Shown piece after piece: positions 10,786 through 18,282 of a DNA stretch of 64,000 nt. Under the pieces are notes generated by a model, which ran no database searches, was not told the DNA's origin, and saw only the letters and a program-made list of their open reading frames with translations. The DNA is from Streptomyces sp. STR69 (GTDB lineage: Bacteria; Actinomycetota; Actinomycetes; Streptomycetales; Streptomycetaceae). The translations under genes and the position numbers were made by a program. The DNA lies in the NCBI RefSeq assembly GCF_024519455.1, contig NZ_JALJRY010000010.1, positions 1-64,000 of the forward strand. Reading direction: 5' to 3'. How positions within the stretch are numbered: the first letter of the stretch is position 1; every line of letters begins with the position of its first letter.

Positions 10786-12132
10786 TCAGACGCGGGCCAG
10801 CGCCCAGAACCCCACCGCGTAGCAGGCCAGCGCCAGCAGCAGGACCGGTATCGCCACCTTCGCGGGCGGCCCGGGCCGGCGCCGGGCGCGCCTGCCACGG
10901 TGCTGCGGAAACGGCGGCGCGGTAGGCGGAACCAGCGGGACCTGGGCGGTGTATGAAGCAGTAGAGGGTTCGGCGCGCGGCTGGGGGGAGGGCAGGACAT
11001 GGGAAATCTGCGGAGTCTGCGGGGGCGGCGGCAGATGGAAGCTGCCGGTGTCCGACATCGAGGTCGGAGTCGGAGTCGGAGTCGATGTGGGGGTCGGTGT
11101 TGGCGCGGACGGCTGGGAGACGATGTCCTGGCGTGGGTCGAGGAGGGCAGAATCCGCACCGCTCGTATCCGCACCCGCACCCGTATGCGCACTGGTCCCG
11201 GGTCCCGTCACGCGAGCCGTGGTCGACCCCGTGTCCACCCCGGAAGCCCGCATCAGCGGCCCCTCGGGCGCGAACCCCGTTGGCAGCGGCCCCACTTGGT
11301 CGAAGATCTCGATCAACTCGTCGTCGGGGCCGGGCTCCGGCAGGAGTTCCACGGCCGCTGCGAGCGCCTTGCGCGCCCCCGTGGCCGTACGGAAGCGGGC
11401 CTGTGGATCGGGCTGCAGCAGCATCGCCACGACCTGCCACAGCGGCTCGGGGACGCTCTTGGGCGCCCCCGGGGTCCCATGCTCGGCGAAGTACTGGATG
11501 AGCGCCTTGGAGTCCGGCTTGGCCCCCTCCAGCAGATACAAAGCCACCAGTCCTACGGCGAACAGGTCGGCGGGAAAGTCGGGTTCCGCGCCCATCATCT
11601 GCTCGGGCGCGAGGTAACCCGGCGTGCCCACCACGAGGTTGGTCTCCGTCAGGCGCGCTTCGCCCAGCCGCATCGCGATGCCGAAGTCGGACAGCCGCAG
11701 GCGTGGACGGGCCGTGCCGGTGGCTTCGAGGAGCAGGTTGGCGGGCTTGATGTCCCGGTGCACGACACCTTCCGCGTGCACCGCGGCGAGGCCGGAGAGA
11801 AGCTGGTCGAGCAGTGTGCAGACGAACGCGGGGGGCAACGGGCCGTAGTCCCCGATGAGATGGACCAGCGAACCGCCGGCCACCAGGTCCATGGTGAACA
11901 GGACCTTGTCGTCGTCGGCGGCCCAGCTGGCCGGTGCGAGCACATGGGGGTGGTCGATCCGCAGCGCCTGTTCGCGTACGAAGCGCAGCAGCGAGTGCGC
12001 GTCGCTCTGCTGCAGGACCTTGGCCGCGACATAGCGGCGCCGGCGGTGGTCCCAGGCGCGCCAGACGGCGCCGACACCTCCGCGCCCGATCGGGTCGACC
12101 AGTTCGTACCGGCCAGCGAAGACCTCACCCAT
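10786..12132 (-). CDS. Membrane-anchored Ser/Thr protein kinase
   Basis: The 448-residue protein starts with a Hanks-type kinase domain (about residues 8-265). Visible elements are a Gly-rich loop GRGGVGAVW, Lys38 in VAAKVL, catalytic HRDIKPAN (HRD at 125-127), DFGIAM and a PGYLAPEQ activation region that is shorter than in the PknB group. A long Pro/Ser/Thr linker with TPTPTS repeats follows, then one C-terminal helix (IPVLLLALACYAVGFWALARV) that ends the protein, so nothing beyond a few residues would be outside the cell. That is unlike the PASTA kinases elsewhere in the window. The adjacent XRE-type regulator gene is transcribed in the same direction 130 bases upstream. Substrates are unknown. 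Confidence 0.93.
   Translation of the reverse strand: MGEVFAGRYELVDPIGRGGVGAVWRAWDHRRRRYVAAKVLQQSDAHSLLRFVREQALRIDHPHVLAPASWAADDDKVLFTMDLVAGGSLVHLIGDYGPLPPAFVCTLLDQLLSGLAAVHAEGVVHRDIKPANLLLEATGTARPRLRLSDFGIAMRLGEARLTETNLVVGTPGYLAPEQMMGAEPDFPADLFAVGLVALYLLEGAKPDSKALIQYFAEHGTPGAPKSVPEPLWQVVAMLLQPDPQARFRTATGARKALAAAVELLPEPGPDDELIEIFDQVGPLPTGFAPEGPLMRASGVDTGSTTARVTGPGTSAHTGAGADTSGADSALLDPRQDIVSQPSAPTPTPTSTPTPTPTSMSDTGSFHLPPPPQTPQISHVLPSPQPRAEPSTASYTAQVPLVPPTAPPFPQHRGRRARRRPGPPAKVAIPVLLLALACYAVGFWALARV
11063..11085. repeat. Hexanucleotide tandem repeat inside the kinase linker
   Basis: GTCGGA is repeated three times from 11063, followed by a degenerate fourth unit. In the minus-strand frame it encodes part of the Pro-Thr/Ser linker. 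Copy number could vary without a frameshift because the unit is 6 bases. Confidence 0.8.
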
Positions 12133-12262
12133 GGCTGTTCGTCGCTCCTCCCCCTTCGGCTACCTCCGTTGCTTCCCCCGAGACGAGCGATACGACTCCC
12201 CCTTACGGCAGTTGCCGTGTGCCCGGCTGTCGAACCCCCGATCGACGGCCGGGCCGTGGTGC

Positions 12263-12811
12263 TCAGCTCTGGTGGGACTGGTAGTGCGCGACCGCGTCGG
12301 AAGTACGGCCGGCGCCGTACACCCGGAGGAACTCTGCCAGTTCGGGGTGGCTCGGGGCGAGGGTGTCCGCCGCGTCGATGATGTCGCCCGCGGCGGCCAC
12401 CGACCGCAGCAGCGACTGGATCTCGCGGACCACCCGTTTGACCGTGGGCGCTCCCGAACTGCTCGTCGTGGTCGTGGTGTTGCTGAGCACCGAGCCCCCC
12501 TGGGACTTCTTGATCTCGTCCATCCGCTCGGTCGCCTCGGCCGCGCTGACGCTGCCGTCCGCGACCTGGCCCGCCAGATCCTGCAGCAACTGCACCCGCT
12601 GCACCACCGCGGGATTGCCGATCTTCGCCCGCTGACCGCTCATCAGCTGGGACAACATCGGCGCGGACAGTCCCAACACCCCCGCGAGACGAGCCTGGTT
12701 GAGGCCAAGATCGTCGATGAGCTTACGGAAGAGCGCCCCCAAAGGCTCCCCGTACCAATTCCGCTGCAGCTCCCGCGCTCTGGCGGTGGCTTCCTGCTGT
12801 GCGGCGTCCAT
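12263..12811 (-). CDS. XRE-type helix-turn-helix transcriptional regulator
   Basis: A 182-residue protein with a cro/CI-like helix-turn-helix at about residues 25-55 (LIDDLGLNQARLAGVLGLSAPMLSQLMSG). A helical middle, a Ser/Thr-rich hinge (NTTTTTSSSG) and a C-terminal helical domain of unknown role follow. ATG 12811 was chosen over the in-frame ATG 12835 because GGGGAG lies five bases upstream, while the earlier start has no ribosome site. A perfect 18-bp palindrome sits 31-48 bases upstream of the start, a likely autoregulatory operator. The gene precedes the membrane kinase, so the kinase might be a target or partner; this is inference. Confidence 0.85.
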   Translation of the reverse strand: MDAAQQEATARARELQRNWYGEPLGALFRKLIDDLGLNQARLAGVLGLSAPMLSQLMSGQRAKIGNPAVVQRVQLLQDLAGQVADGSVSAAEATERMDEIKKSQGGSVLSNTTTTTSSSGAPTVKRVVREIQSLLRSVAAAGDIIDAADTLAPSHPELAEFLRVYGAGRTSDAVAHYQSHQS

Positions 12812-12841
12812 TGCGTCTCCCCATCGCTTCCCCAAAACCGC

Positions 12842-12859
12842 GGTTCGCTCTAGCGAACC
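12842..12859. promoter_or_regulatory. Palindromic candidate operator of the XRE-type gene
   Basis: GGTTCGCT (12842-12849) and AGCGAACC (12852-12859) form a perfect 8-2-8 inverted repeat. On the minus strand a TAAGAT -10-like hexamer lies 8-13 bases upstream of it, so a bound dimer would sit over or just after the transcription start. Confidence 0.6.
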
Positions 12860-12991
12860 ACGACGAGCATCTTACGGAGAGTGGTCGTCCACCGGGAGCC
12901 CCAAGTTTTTGCGAGATACCGGGGGTGACCCGGTACGCTGGTCTCCGAAGCCCACCGGTGTGCGGTTGTGCCGGTCGGACGCTTCCCTAGC

Positions 12992-13064
12992 GGGGCCTTA
13001 GCTCAGTTGGTAGAGCGCTGTCTTTGCATGGCAGATGTCAGGGGTTCGACTCCCCTAGGCTCCA
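12992..13064 (+). tRNA. tRNA-Ala (anticodon TGC)
   Basis: The acceptor stem GGGGCCT pairs with AGGCTCC and includes the G3-T70 wobble that marks alanine tRNAs. The anticodon stem CTGTC/GGCAG surrounds TGC at 13025-13027. The discriminator is A, and CCA is not encoded (CAT follows). A weak promoter, TTGCGA at 12909 and TACGCT at 12934 with a long 19-base spacer, may drive it. Confidence 0.97.
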
Positions 13065-13071
13065 CATCCCG

Positions 13072-13115
13072 CACCGGCCGGTCGCCCTCAGTGGCGTCCG
13101 GCCGGTGTTTGTTTG
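13072..13115 (+). terminator. Terminator after tRNA-Ala
   Basis: A 10-bp perfect stem CACCGGCCGG (13072-13081) pairs with 13098-13107 across a 16-base loop and is followed by TTTGTTTG. Confidence 0.8.
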
Positions 13116-13124
13116 TGCCCGCGA

Positions 13125-13140
13125 GGTGACGTGCGTCACA
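13125..13140. promoter_or_regulatory. Crp-like palindrome in a non-coding stretch
   Basis: GGTGACGTGCGTCACA differs by one base from TGTGA-N6-TCACA, the cAMP receptor protein consensus, and fits the Streptomyces form GTG-N6-GNCAC. The rest of 13141-13404 holds no convincing gene; it contains AT-richer patches that could be a promoter. No plus-strand gene follows within 1.3 kb, so the site has no obvious target unless a small RNA is made here. Confidence 0.4.
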
Positions 13141-13404
13141 TAAACGGCGGCTCGTCGTTGCAGTTGTTTGCGCAAATATCGGTACCGGGTGAGGTCCGCC
13201 GGGTCGTCGCGGCGGTGGTCGGCATGGTGTGGGGAACGTGTGTCCCCATGTGCGGGACGTGTGTGAGCTGGCTGAATACGGTCGTGTAATCAGGGGTGTG
13301 CAGTCCGTTAAGGGAGTCTGTGCGGTACTTGTACACCTGGGGCGTTGCAAACGTCATCGTGGGCAGCTTGCGTAAATCAAGGGAGTGTCTCCGGCCCGCG
13401 CGAC

Positions 13405-13420
13405 TGTTCCACGTGAAACA
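13405..13420. other. parS-like partition site (one mismatch)
   Basis: TGTTCCACGTGAAACA differs at one base from the parS consensus TGTTTCACGTGAAACA bound by ParB. Streptomyces chromosomes carry about twenty such sites clustered around oriC, so the location fits. It overlaps the next hairpin by 4 bases. Confidence 0.7.
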
Positions 13421-13468
13421 TCGAGGTGGGGCAGGAGACTCTCAAGTCTCCTGCCCCACCTCGATGTT
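13417..13468 (-). terminator. 24-bp perfect hairpin terminating the DUF5324 gene
   Basis: Arms 13417-13440 and 13445-13468 are exact complements with a 4-base loop. Read on the minus strand the hairpin begins 18 bases after the DUF5324 stop and runs into TTTCACG, consistent with an intrinsic terminator. The stem is unusually long and perfect. Confidence 0.75.
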
Positions 13469-13485
13469 GACGGTTCGTCGGATGT

Positions 13486-14190
13486 TCAGAGGTGCTCGTC
13501 GCGGTCCACGGCCGCCTCGTCCTCGGCCTGCTTCGCCTGGACCTCGGGGTCGAGCACGGACTGATCGCTGCCGTCCACCGAGGAGAGTCGGCCCGTCTCG
13601 GGCACCTCGGTCGCGGCGGGGGGCTCGACCAGCCAGTCGGGGTTGGCCTGCTTGTCCCACCACTTCCAGGCGGCGAAAGCGCCACCCGCCAGGATGCCCA
13701 GCACTGCCAGCCCCTTCGCGAGCCGGCCGGCCCTCGCCCGCCGCTCGTGCTTGCGGACCAGCTTCTGGATCTCCTTGGGCGAGACCTGGCCACGCAGCGC
13801 GGCGATCGCCGCCGCACCGCGCGCGGCGGCCTCGTCCCTGACCGGACCCGCGGCGGCGACCGCCTGCTCGATCCGCGGCCGGGAGTACTCGGCGGCCTGC
13901 TGGGCGGCCCTGCGGGTGCGGACGGCGGCCTCCTGGGCGGCCTGGTCGACCTTCGGCGGCACATGCGTGCGGGCCAGTTCCAGACGTGGGGCGAGATGGG
14001 CGTCGTACTGCACACGGGCCTGGTCGGCGGCCAGGGACACCTTGGGCGCGAGTCGTACGCGCGCCTCGTGGGCGTAGTAAGCGGCCTTGTCCTTGGCCGT
14101 GTCGGCGTAGGGCGCCACCACTTCCGCGGCGTGCAGCACGCTGTCCTTCGCCGAGCCGGTCGCGGAGCGCACGCTGTCGATGCGGGTCAC
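13486..14190 (-). CDS. DUF5324 family membrane protein
   Basis: A 234-residue protein. The N-terminal 150 residues are alpha-helical and rich in Ala, Arg, Lys and Glu with heptad-like spacing (KDSVLHAAEVVAPYADTAK), a probable coiled coil. A hydrophobic helix follows at about 158-176 (LAKGLAVLGILAGGAFAAW), then a Trp-containing turn (KWWDKQANPDW) and an acidic tail. The layout matches the actinomycete family DUF5324, recalled not searched. With the helix near the C-terminus, the bulk would be cytoplasmic and the tail outside. The start has an AGGAGGAGG-type ribosome site just upstream. The family's function is not known. Confidence 0.88.
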   Translation of the reverse strand: MTRIDSVRSATGSAKDSVLHAAEVVAPYADTAKDKAAYYAHEARVRLAPKVSLAADQARVQYDAHLAPRLELARTHVPPKVDQAAQEAAVRTRRAAQQAAEYSRPRIEQAVAAAGPVRDEAAARGAAAIAALRGQVSPKEIQKLVRKHERRARAGRLAKGLAVLGILAGGAFAAWKWWDKQANPDWLVEPPAATEVPETGRLSSVDGSDQSVLDPEVQAKQAEDEAAVDRDEHL

Positions 14191-14516
14191 GGGTTCCTCC
14201 TCCTCGGTGGCGTACGTTTCTTCGTCTGTCCACCCAAATACGGATCATGCCTGCCAGAGGGCTACGGGGCATGTGAGGACGGGCATCCGGGTCACGATCA
14301 CGGGTAATAGCGGATGAATACGGGGGAACTGGGGGAACGGGGGCTTGTCGTCGACAATGCCACGGATCCCTGCCGCCTGCCCCTGTCCCGGAGGCACTCG
14401 GCCGGTTTTCTGCAAGCGGATCCGGTGGAACGGCCCGCCCATGAGGCCATCGGGCGACTCGGCGCGGTTGGCGTGCGAGGATCTGGGGGTCACAGAAAGA
14501 CAACGGAAGGCAGATC
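14191..14516. other. Divergent intergenic region, DUF5324 gene and cyclophilin gene
   Basis: Contains the ribosome site of the minus-strand gene near 14191-14205 and that of the cyclophilin gene at 14505-14510. Otherwise I see no repeat, RNA gene or clear promoter hexamers. Confidence 0.6.
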
Positions 14517-15044
14517 GTGGCCGAGCAGCTTTACGCCACCCTGAAGACCAGCCTTGGCGACATCGAAATCCGGCTGCTGCCGAACCACGCGCCCAAGACG
14601 GTCCAGAACTTCGTCGAGCTCGCCACGGGTGAGCGTGAGTGGACCAACCCCGAAACGGGCGAGAAGTCCAAGGACAAGCTCTACGACGGCACGGTCTTCC
14701 ACCGGGTGCTCAGCGGCTTCATGATCCAGGGCGGGGACCCGCTGGGCAACGGCACCGGCGGCCCCGGCTACCAGTTCGAGGACGAGTTCCACCCGGACCT
14801 CCGCTTCGACCGGCCCTATCTGCTCGCCATGGCCAACGCCGGTCCGGCCACCAACGGCTCGCAGTTCTTCGTCACCGTCTCCCCGACGGCCTGGCTGAAC
14901 CGCAAGCACACCATCTTCGGTGAGGTCGTCGACGCGGCGAGCCAGAAGGTCGTGGACACCATCGCGACCACGCAGACCAACTCGCGCACCAACCGCCCGC
15001 TCCAGGACGTGGTCATCGAGTCGGTCGTCGTCGAGACCCGCTAG
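14517..15044 (+). CDS. ppiA: Cytoplasmic cyclophilin-type peptidyl-prolyl cis-trans isomerase
   Basis: Cyclophilins catalyse cis-trans isomerisation of X-Pro bonds during folding. The 175-residue protein consists of one cyclophilin domain with the expected blocks FHRVLSGFMIQGGDP, GGPGYQFEDEF, LAMANAGPATNGSQFFVTV and LNRKHTIFGEVV. These include the catalytic Arg of FHRV, the QGGDP strand and the SQFF residues of the active site. No signal peptide is present, so it acts in the cytoplasm. GTG 14517 has GGAAGG at 14505-14510. It is 104 bases upstream of the rhomboid gene and may be co-transcribed with it. Confidence 0.95.
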   Translation: MAEQLYATLKTSLGDIEIRLLPNHAPKTVQNFVELATGEREWTNPETGEKSKDKLYDGTVFHRVLSGFMIQGGDPLGNGTGGPGYQFEDEFHPDLRFDRPYLLAMANAGPATNGSQFFVTVSPTAWLNRKHTIFGEVVDAASQKVVDTIATTQTNSRTNRPLQDVVIESVVVETR

Positions 15045-15148
15045 ATCACAGGGCCGACACCAGTACTTACCGCCGGGAACCAAACGCCCCGTTCATCCGT
15101 AAGGAAGGGCGGGGCGGTGCATTGCGTACGAAGGATTGAGGGGACCCC

Positions 15149-16066
15149 ATGGATCAGGCGCCAGGCAGCCCGCAGGGCCCGGAGGAACAGCGGCCCACGG
15201 ACGCCCAGAGCCTGCCGGGTTGTTATCGCCACCCGGACCGCGAGACCGGCATCCGCTGCACCCGTTGCGAGCGCCCGATCTGCCCCGAGTGCATGGTCAG
15301 CGCCTCGGTCGGCTTCCAGTGCCCGGAGTGCGTGCGCGACGGCTCCGGCACGGGGCACGCCCCGACGGCCGCCCAGCCTCGCACGATCGCCGGTGGCACG
15401 GTGGCGGCGGATCCTCGGCTTGTCACCAAGATCCTCATTGGTCTCTGCGTCGCCGTGTATCTGGTTCAGCTGTCGTCGGTGGGCGACCAGTTCACCAACC
15501 ATCTGGAGCTGCTCGGCAAGGCCTCGGCCAACGGCTACCCGCCGTACGAGGGCGTCGCCGACGGGCAGTGGTACCGGCTGCTGACCGCGATGTTCCTGCA
15601 TGCCAGCCCGATCCACATCATCTTCAACATGATGAGCCTGTGGTGGATCGGCGGTCCCCTGGAGGCGGCCCTCGGCCGGGCCCGCTATCTCGCGCTCTAC
15701 TTCGTCTCGGGTCTCGCGGGCAGCGCGCTCACCTATCTCATCGCGGCACCGAACCAGCCCTCTCTCGGTGCCTCCGGCGCCATCTTCGGGCTCCTGGGAG
15801 CGACCGGCATTCTGCTGCGCCGCCTGAACTACGACCTGCGGCCGCTCATCGCCATCCTGGTGATCAACCTGATCTTCACCTTCAACCCGGGAATGAACAT
15901 CGCCTGGGAAGCCCACATCGGCGGCCTCGTCGCCGGAGTCATCACCGGCTACGCGATGGTCCACGCCCCCCGCGAGCGCCGCGCCCTGATCCAGTACGGC
16001 ACCTGTGCGGTCGTACTCGTGATCGTCGTGGTGTTGACGCTGATCAGGACGGCTCAGCTCAGCTGA
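15149..16066 (+). CDS. Rhomboid family intramembrane serine protease with N-terminal zinc-binding motif
   Basis: The 305-residue protein starts with a Cys/His-rich module (CYRHPDRETGIRCTRCERPICPECM...CPEC) at about residues 25-65, resembling a B-box zinc finger. Six or more membrane helices follow. The rhomboid catalytic pair is present: the serine in GASGAIFG (near residue 210) and the histidine in AHIGG (near 254). The membrane-embedded HxxxHIIFNM-type segment (LHASPIHIIFNMMSLWWIG) is also clear. Such zinc-module rhomboids are common in Streptomyces; substrates are unknown. The gene ends just before a cluster of DnaA boxes. Confidence 0.93.
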   Translation: MDQAPGSPQGPEEQRPTDAQSLPGCYRHPDRETGIRCTRCERPICPECMVSASVGFQCPECVRDGSGTGHAPTAAQPRTIAGGTVAADPRLVTKILIGLCVAVYLVQLSSVGDQFTNHLELLGKASANGYPPYEGVADGQWYRLLTAMFLHASPIHIIFNMMSLWWIGGPLEAALGRARYLALYFVSGLAGSALTYLIAAPNQPSLGASGAIFGLLGATGILLRRLNYDLRPLIAILVINLIFTFNPGMNIAWEAHIGGLVAGVITGYAMVHAPRERRALIQYGTCAVVLVIVVVLTLIRTAQLS

Positions 16067-16076
16067 TATCAAACCG

Positions 16077-16289
16077 TTGTCCACAGTGCGTGGCGGATCT
16101 TGTGCATACCGTGGAGAACAGCTGTGCCCCCTGTCGCTGACCCGTGTTTGTGCAGGTCAGGCAGGGGGCGAACAGGCTTGCGGTTGCCGGTGTGTCAGTC
16201 ACACCAGCGTCAACACTCAGTGGGTTATCCACAGATCGTCGTTCTTTTTCCCCAGGCCCGCTGTGGATACTTCTCTGGCCTGTGGATAA
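16077..16289. promoter_or_regulatory. Cluster of four DnaA boxes
   Basis: TTGTCCACA (16077-16085), TTATCCACA (16225-16233), TGTGGATAC (16262-16270, minus) and TGTGGATAA (16281-16289, minus) lie in the 282-base gap between convergent rhomboid and crgA genes. TTGTCCACA is the preferred Streptomyces DnaA box and TTATCCACA the E. coli consensus. No gene is seen in the gap. Confidence 0.65.
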
Positions 16290-16348
16290 CTCAGTGGAAG
16301 GCCGTGGGCAGAGCTGCGTTCACCGGGTGGCAGCCGCAGCTTCCGCCG

Positions 16349-16603
16349 CTACTTCCACTGGGTCGAGACACCGAACCCGGCGGCGATGAAGCCGAAGCCC
16401 ACCACGATGTTCCAGTTGTCCAGGCTGTCGATGGGCATGGAGCCGTCGGTGACGTAGAAGACGACGATCCAGGCCAGTCCGATGACGAACATGGCCAGCA
16501 TGACCGGAGCGACCCAGGCACGGCTGTTCAACTTGATGGCGGTCGCCGTCTTCGCCGGCGGCGGCGTGTAGTCGGCCTTCTTGCGGATACGTGACTTCGG
16601 CAC
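16349..16603 (-). CDS. crgA: Cell division protein CrgA
   Basis: CrgA is a small actinobacterial membrane protein that coordinates septum placement; in Streptomyces it restrains premature FtsZ ring formation, and in mycobacteria it recruits division and peptidoglycan synthesis proteins. The 84-residue product begins VPKSRIRKKADYTPPP and has two membrane helices (VAPVMLAMFVIGLAWIVVFY and WNIVVGFGFIAAGFGVS) around a short polar loop. The frame is open far upstream, but GTG 16603 starts the conserved protein and is preceded by AGGAGAG. It is divergent from the DUF881 gene. Confidence 0.95.
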   Translation of the reverse strand: MPKSRIRKKADYTPPPAKTATAIKLNSRAWVAPVMLAMFVIGLAWIVVFYVTDGSMPIDSLDNWNIVVGFGFIAAGFGVSTQWK

Positions 16604-16745
16604 GAGGGTCTCTCCTGTCGATGCGCTGCGTGGCCGCGCAGGGAACTGGGGCGGGCTCCGGGGCAGCGTACAAGGGGACACTGAGTGCTCCCCCGGGCGT
16701 CCGTTAGCGTAGTGCTTCCGCGGCGCCGAAGGAGATAAGGGTACG

Positions 16746-17525
16746 TTGAGCAATTCTGCCGACTCCCCCGGGACGGGTACCAGTCCTGCCGGTATCCGCC
16801 GTTTCCGTCCCGCGCGGATTCTCACGGTGGCCGTCTTCGCGCTCGCGGGGCTCATCTTCTTCACCAGTTTCAACACCGCCAAGGGCACCAACATCCGCAC
16901 GGACGCCTCCCTGCTGAAGCTGTCCGACCTCATCCAGAACCGCAGCGAGAAGAACGGCCGGCTCAACGACGCCAACGGCGTCCTGCGTGACGAGGTCGAC
17001 GCGCTCCGCAAGGAGGACGACACCGGTACGGGCGCCGACAACGAGAAGCTGACGAAACTGGAGCAGAGCGCGGGCGCGCAGAAACTCAAGGGCAAGGCCG
17101 TCACCGTCACCCTCAACGACGCCCCGCCCAACGCCACCGCCAAGCTCCCCGGCTATCCCGAGCCGCAGCCCGACTACCTGGTCATCCACCAGCAGGACCT
17201 GCAGGCCGTGGTGAACGCCCTCTGGCAGGGCGGCGCCCAGGGCATCAAGGTCATGGACCAGCGGCTGATCGCGACCAGTGCCGTGCGCTGTGTGGGCAAC
17301 ACCCTGATCCTCCAGGGCCGGGTCTACTCACCGCCGTACAAGATCACGGCCGTGGGTGACCCGGGGAAGCTGCAGCAGGCGCTGGCGGCGTCCAAGGCGA
17401 TCCAGAACTACATGGTGTACGTCAACGTCTACGGGCTCGGGTGGAAAGTGACCGACGACGGGACGGTGACTCTTCCGGGGTACTCGGGCACAGTGGATCT
17501 GCACTACGCGAAGCCAGTGGAGTAG
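16746..17525 (+). CDS. DUF881 family membrane-anchored protein
   Basis: A 259-residue protein with one N-terminal membrane helix (ILTVAVFALAGLIFFTSF, about residues 27-44), a helical coiled-coil-like segment (about 58-105) and a C-terminal DUF881 domain (about 110-258). The domain contains VTVTLNDAP, DYLVIHQQDLQAVVNALWQGGAQGI and the VRCVGNTLILQGRVYSPPYKI block. The domain faces the outside by topology. DUF881 proteins lie next to crgA and sortase genes in actinobacteria and are suspected to take part in division or envelope assembly; that remains inference. The TTG start has AAGGAG at 16729-16734. A sortase gene follows 21 bases after its stop. Confidence 0.9.
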   Translation: MSNSADSPGTGTSPAGIRRFRPARILTVAVFALAGLIFFTSFNTAKGTNIRTDASLLKLSDLIQNRSEKNGRLNDANGVLRDEVDALRKEDDTGTGADNEKLTKLEQSAGAQKLKGKAVTVTLNDAPPNATAKLPGYPEPQPDYLVIHQQDLQAVVNALWQGGAQGIKVMDQRLIATSAVRCVGNTLILQGRVYSPPYKITAVGDPGKLQQALAASKAIQNYMVYVNVYGLGWKVTDDGTVTLPGYSGTVDLHYAKPVE

Positions 17526-17546
17526 GCGTCCGTACGGGAGCTGCCG

Positions 17547-18230
17547 GTGCGCGTGATCGTCAGGAGCGTCAGCGAACTCTGCATCACCGTGGGCACCTTG
17601 ATCGTCCTCTTCGTGGTCTACGTGCTCTTCTGGACCGGTGTGAAGGCCGACCACACGATGAGCGACCAGATCCACCAGCTGCAGAACCAGTGGTCGCGGC
17701 AGACCGCGCGCCCGAAGGCGGCCCCCACCCCCACCGCCCCGGCGAGACCGGCCGCGTACAAGGACGGCAAGCCCTTCGCGATCATGTACATCCCGCGGCT
17801 TGGTTTCACGTGGAACAAGCCGGTTCTTGAGGACACGGCCGTCAGCACCCTCCAGAAGGGGCTCGGGCACTACGCCGGTACCGCGCAACTCGGGCAGGTC
17901 GGGAACTTCGCGGTGGCCGGGCACCGGCGGACCTACGGCAACCCCTTCGTGGACTTTCCCGAGCTCCGCAAGGGTGACGCGGTGGTGCTGACCGACGGGA
18001 CGACCTGGTTCACGTATCGGATCGACAAAGGGCCTTACAAAACAGTGCCCACCGACATTGAGGTGATCGATCCTGTGCCACGTAAGTCCGGGTACACGGC
18101 CTCGGGCCGCTATCTCACGCTGACCACGTGCGATCCGGAGTGGGGGCACAGCCACCGGCTGATCGTCTGGGCACACCTGGACTCCACACAGCCTGTGGAG
18201 GCCGGGAAACCAGCCGCGCTGCGCCGTTAG
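17547..18230 (+). CDS. Class E sortase (first of three)
   Basis: Sortases are membrane cysteine transpeptidases that attach surface proteins to the peptidoglycan. The 227-residue protein has an N-terminal membrane anchor (LCITVGTLIVLFVVYVLFW) and a sortase beta-barrel. His126 lies in AGHRRTYG, the catalytic cysteine in TLTTCDPEW (near 195) and the Arg in SHRLIVWA. The WxxGVKADHTMSDQIHQLQNQW segment after the anchor is shared with the other two sortases here. Class E enzymes recognise LAXTG-type signals in Streptomyces. GTG 17547 has GGGAG six bases upstream. The frame contains a parS-like sequence at 17803. Confidence 0.93.
   Translation: MRVIVRSVSELCITVGTLIVLFVVYVLFWTGVKADHTMSDQIHQLQNQWSRQTARPKAAPTPTAPARPAAYKDGKPFAIMYIPRLGFTWNKPVLEDTAVSTLQKGLGHYAGTAQLGQVGNFAVAGHRRTYGNPFVDFPELRKGDAVVLTDGTTWFTYRIDKGPYKTVPTDIEVIDPVPRKSGYTASGRYLTLTTCDPEWGHSHRLIVWAHLDSTQPVEAGKPAALRR
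17803..17816. other. parS-like sequence inside the first sortase gene
   Basis: GTTTCACGTGGAAC matches the 14-base core of the Streptomyces parS consensus GTTTCACGTGAAAC with one change, the same degenerate core (read on the other strand) as the site at 13405. It encodes part of GFTWN in the sortase, so codon constraint alone may explain it. Confidence 0.5.
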
Positions 18231-18282
18231 TCTGGTGGCGTACGGCGTGAGTCTGGTGCCGTGGTGCGACGGAAGGGACGGC

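Noticed and set aside
11063..11085. Frameshift or phase-variable repeat in the kinase gene
   Set aside because: The repeat unit is six bases, so changes in copy number stay in frame and the gene is intact.
9234..11192. A 652-codon minus-strand frame across the secreted-protein gene
   Set aside because: The translation is Arg/Pro/Gly rich with no domain, and lies opposite well-structured coding sequence on the plus strand.
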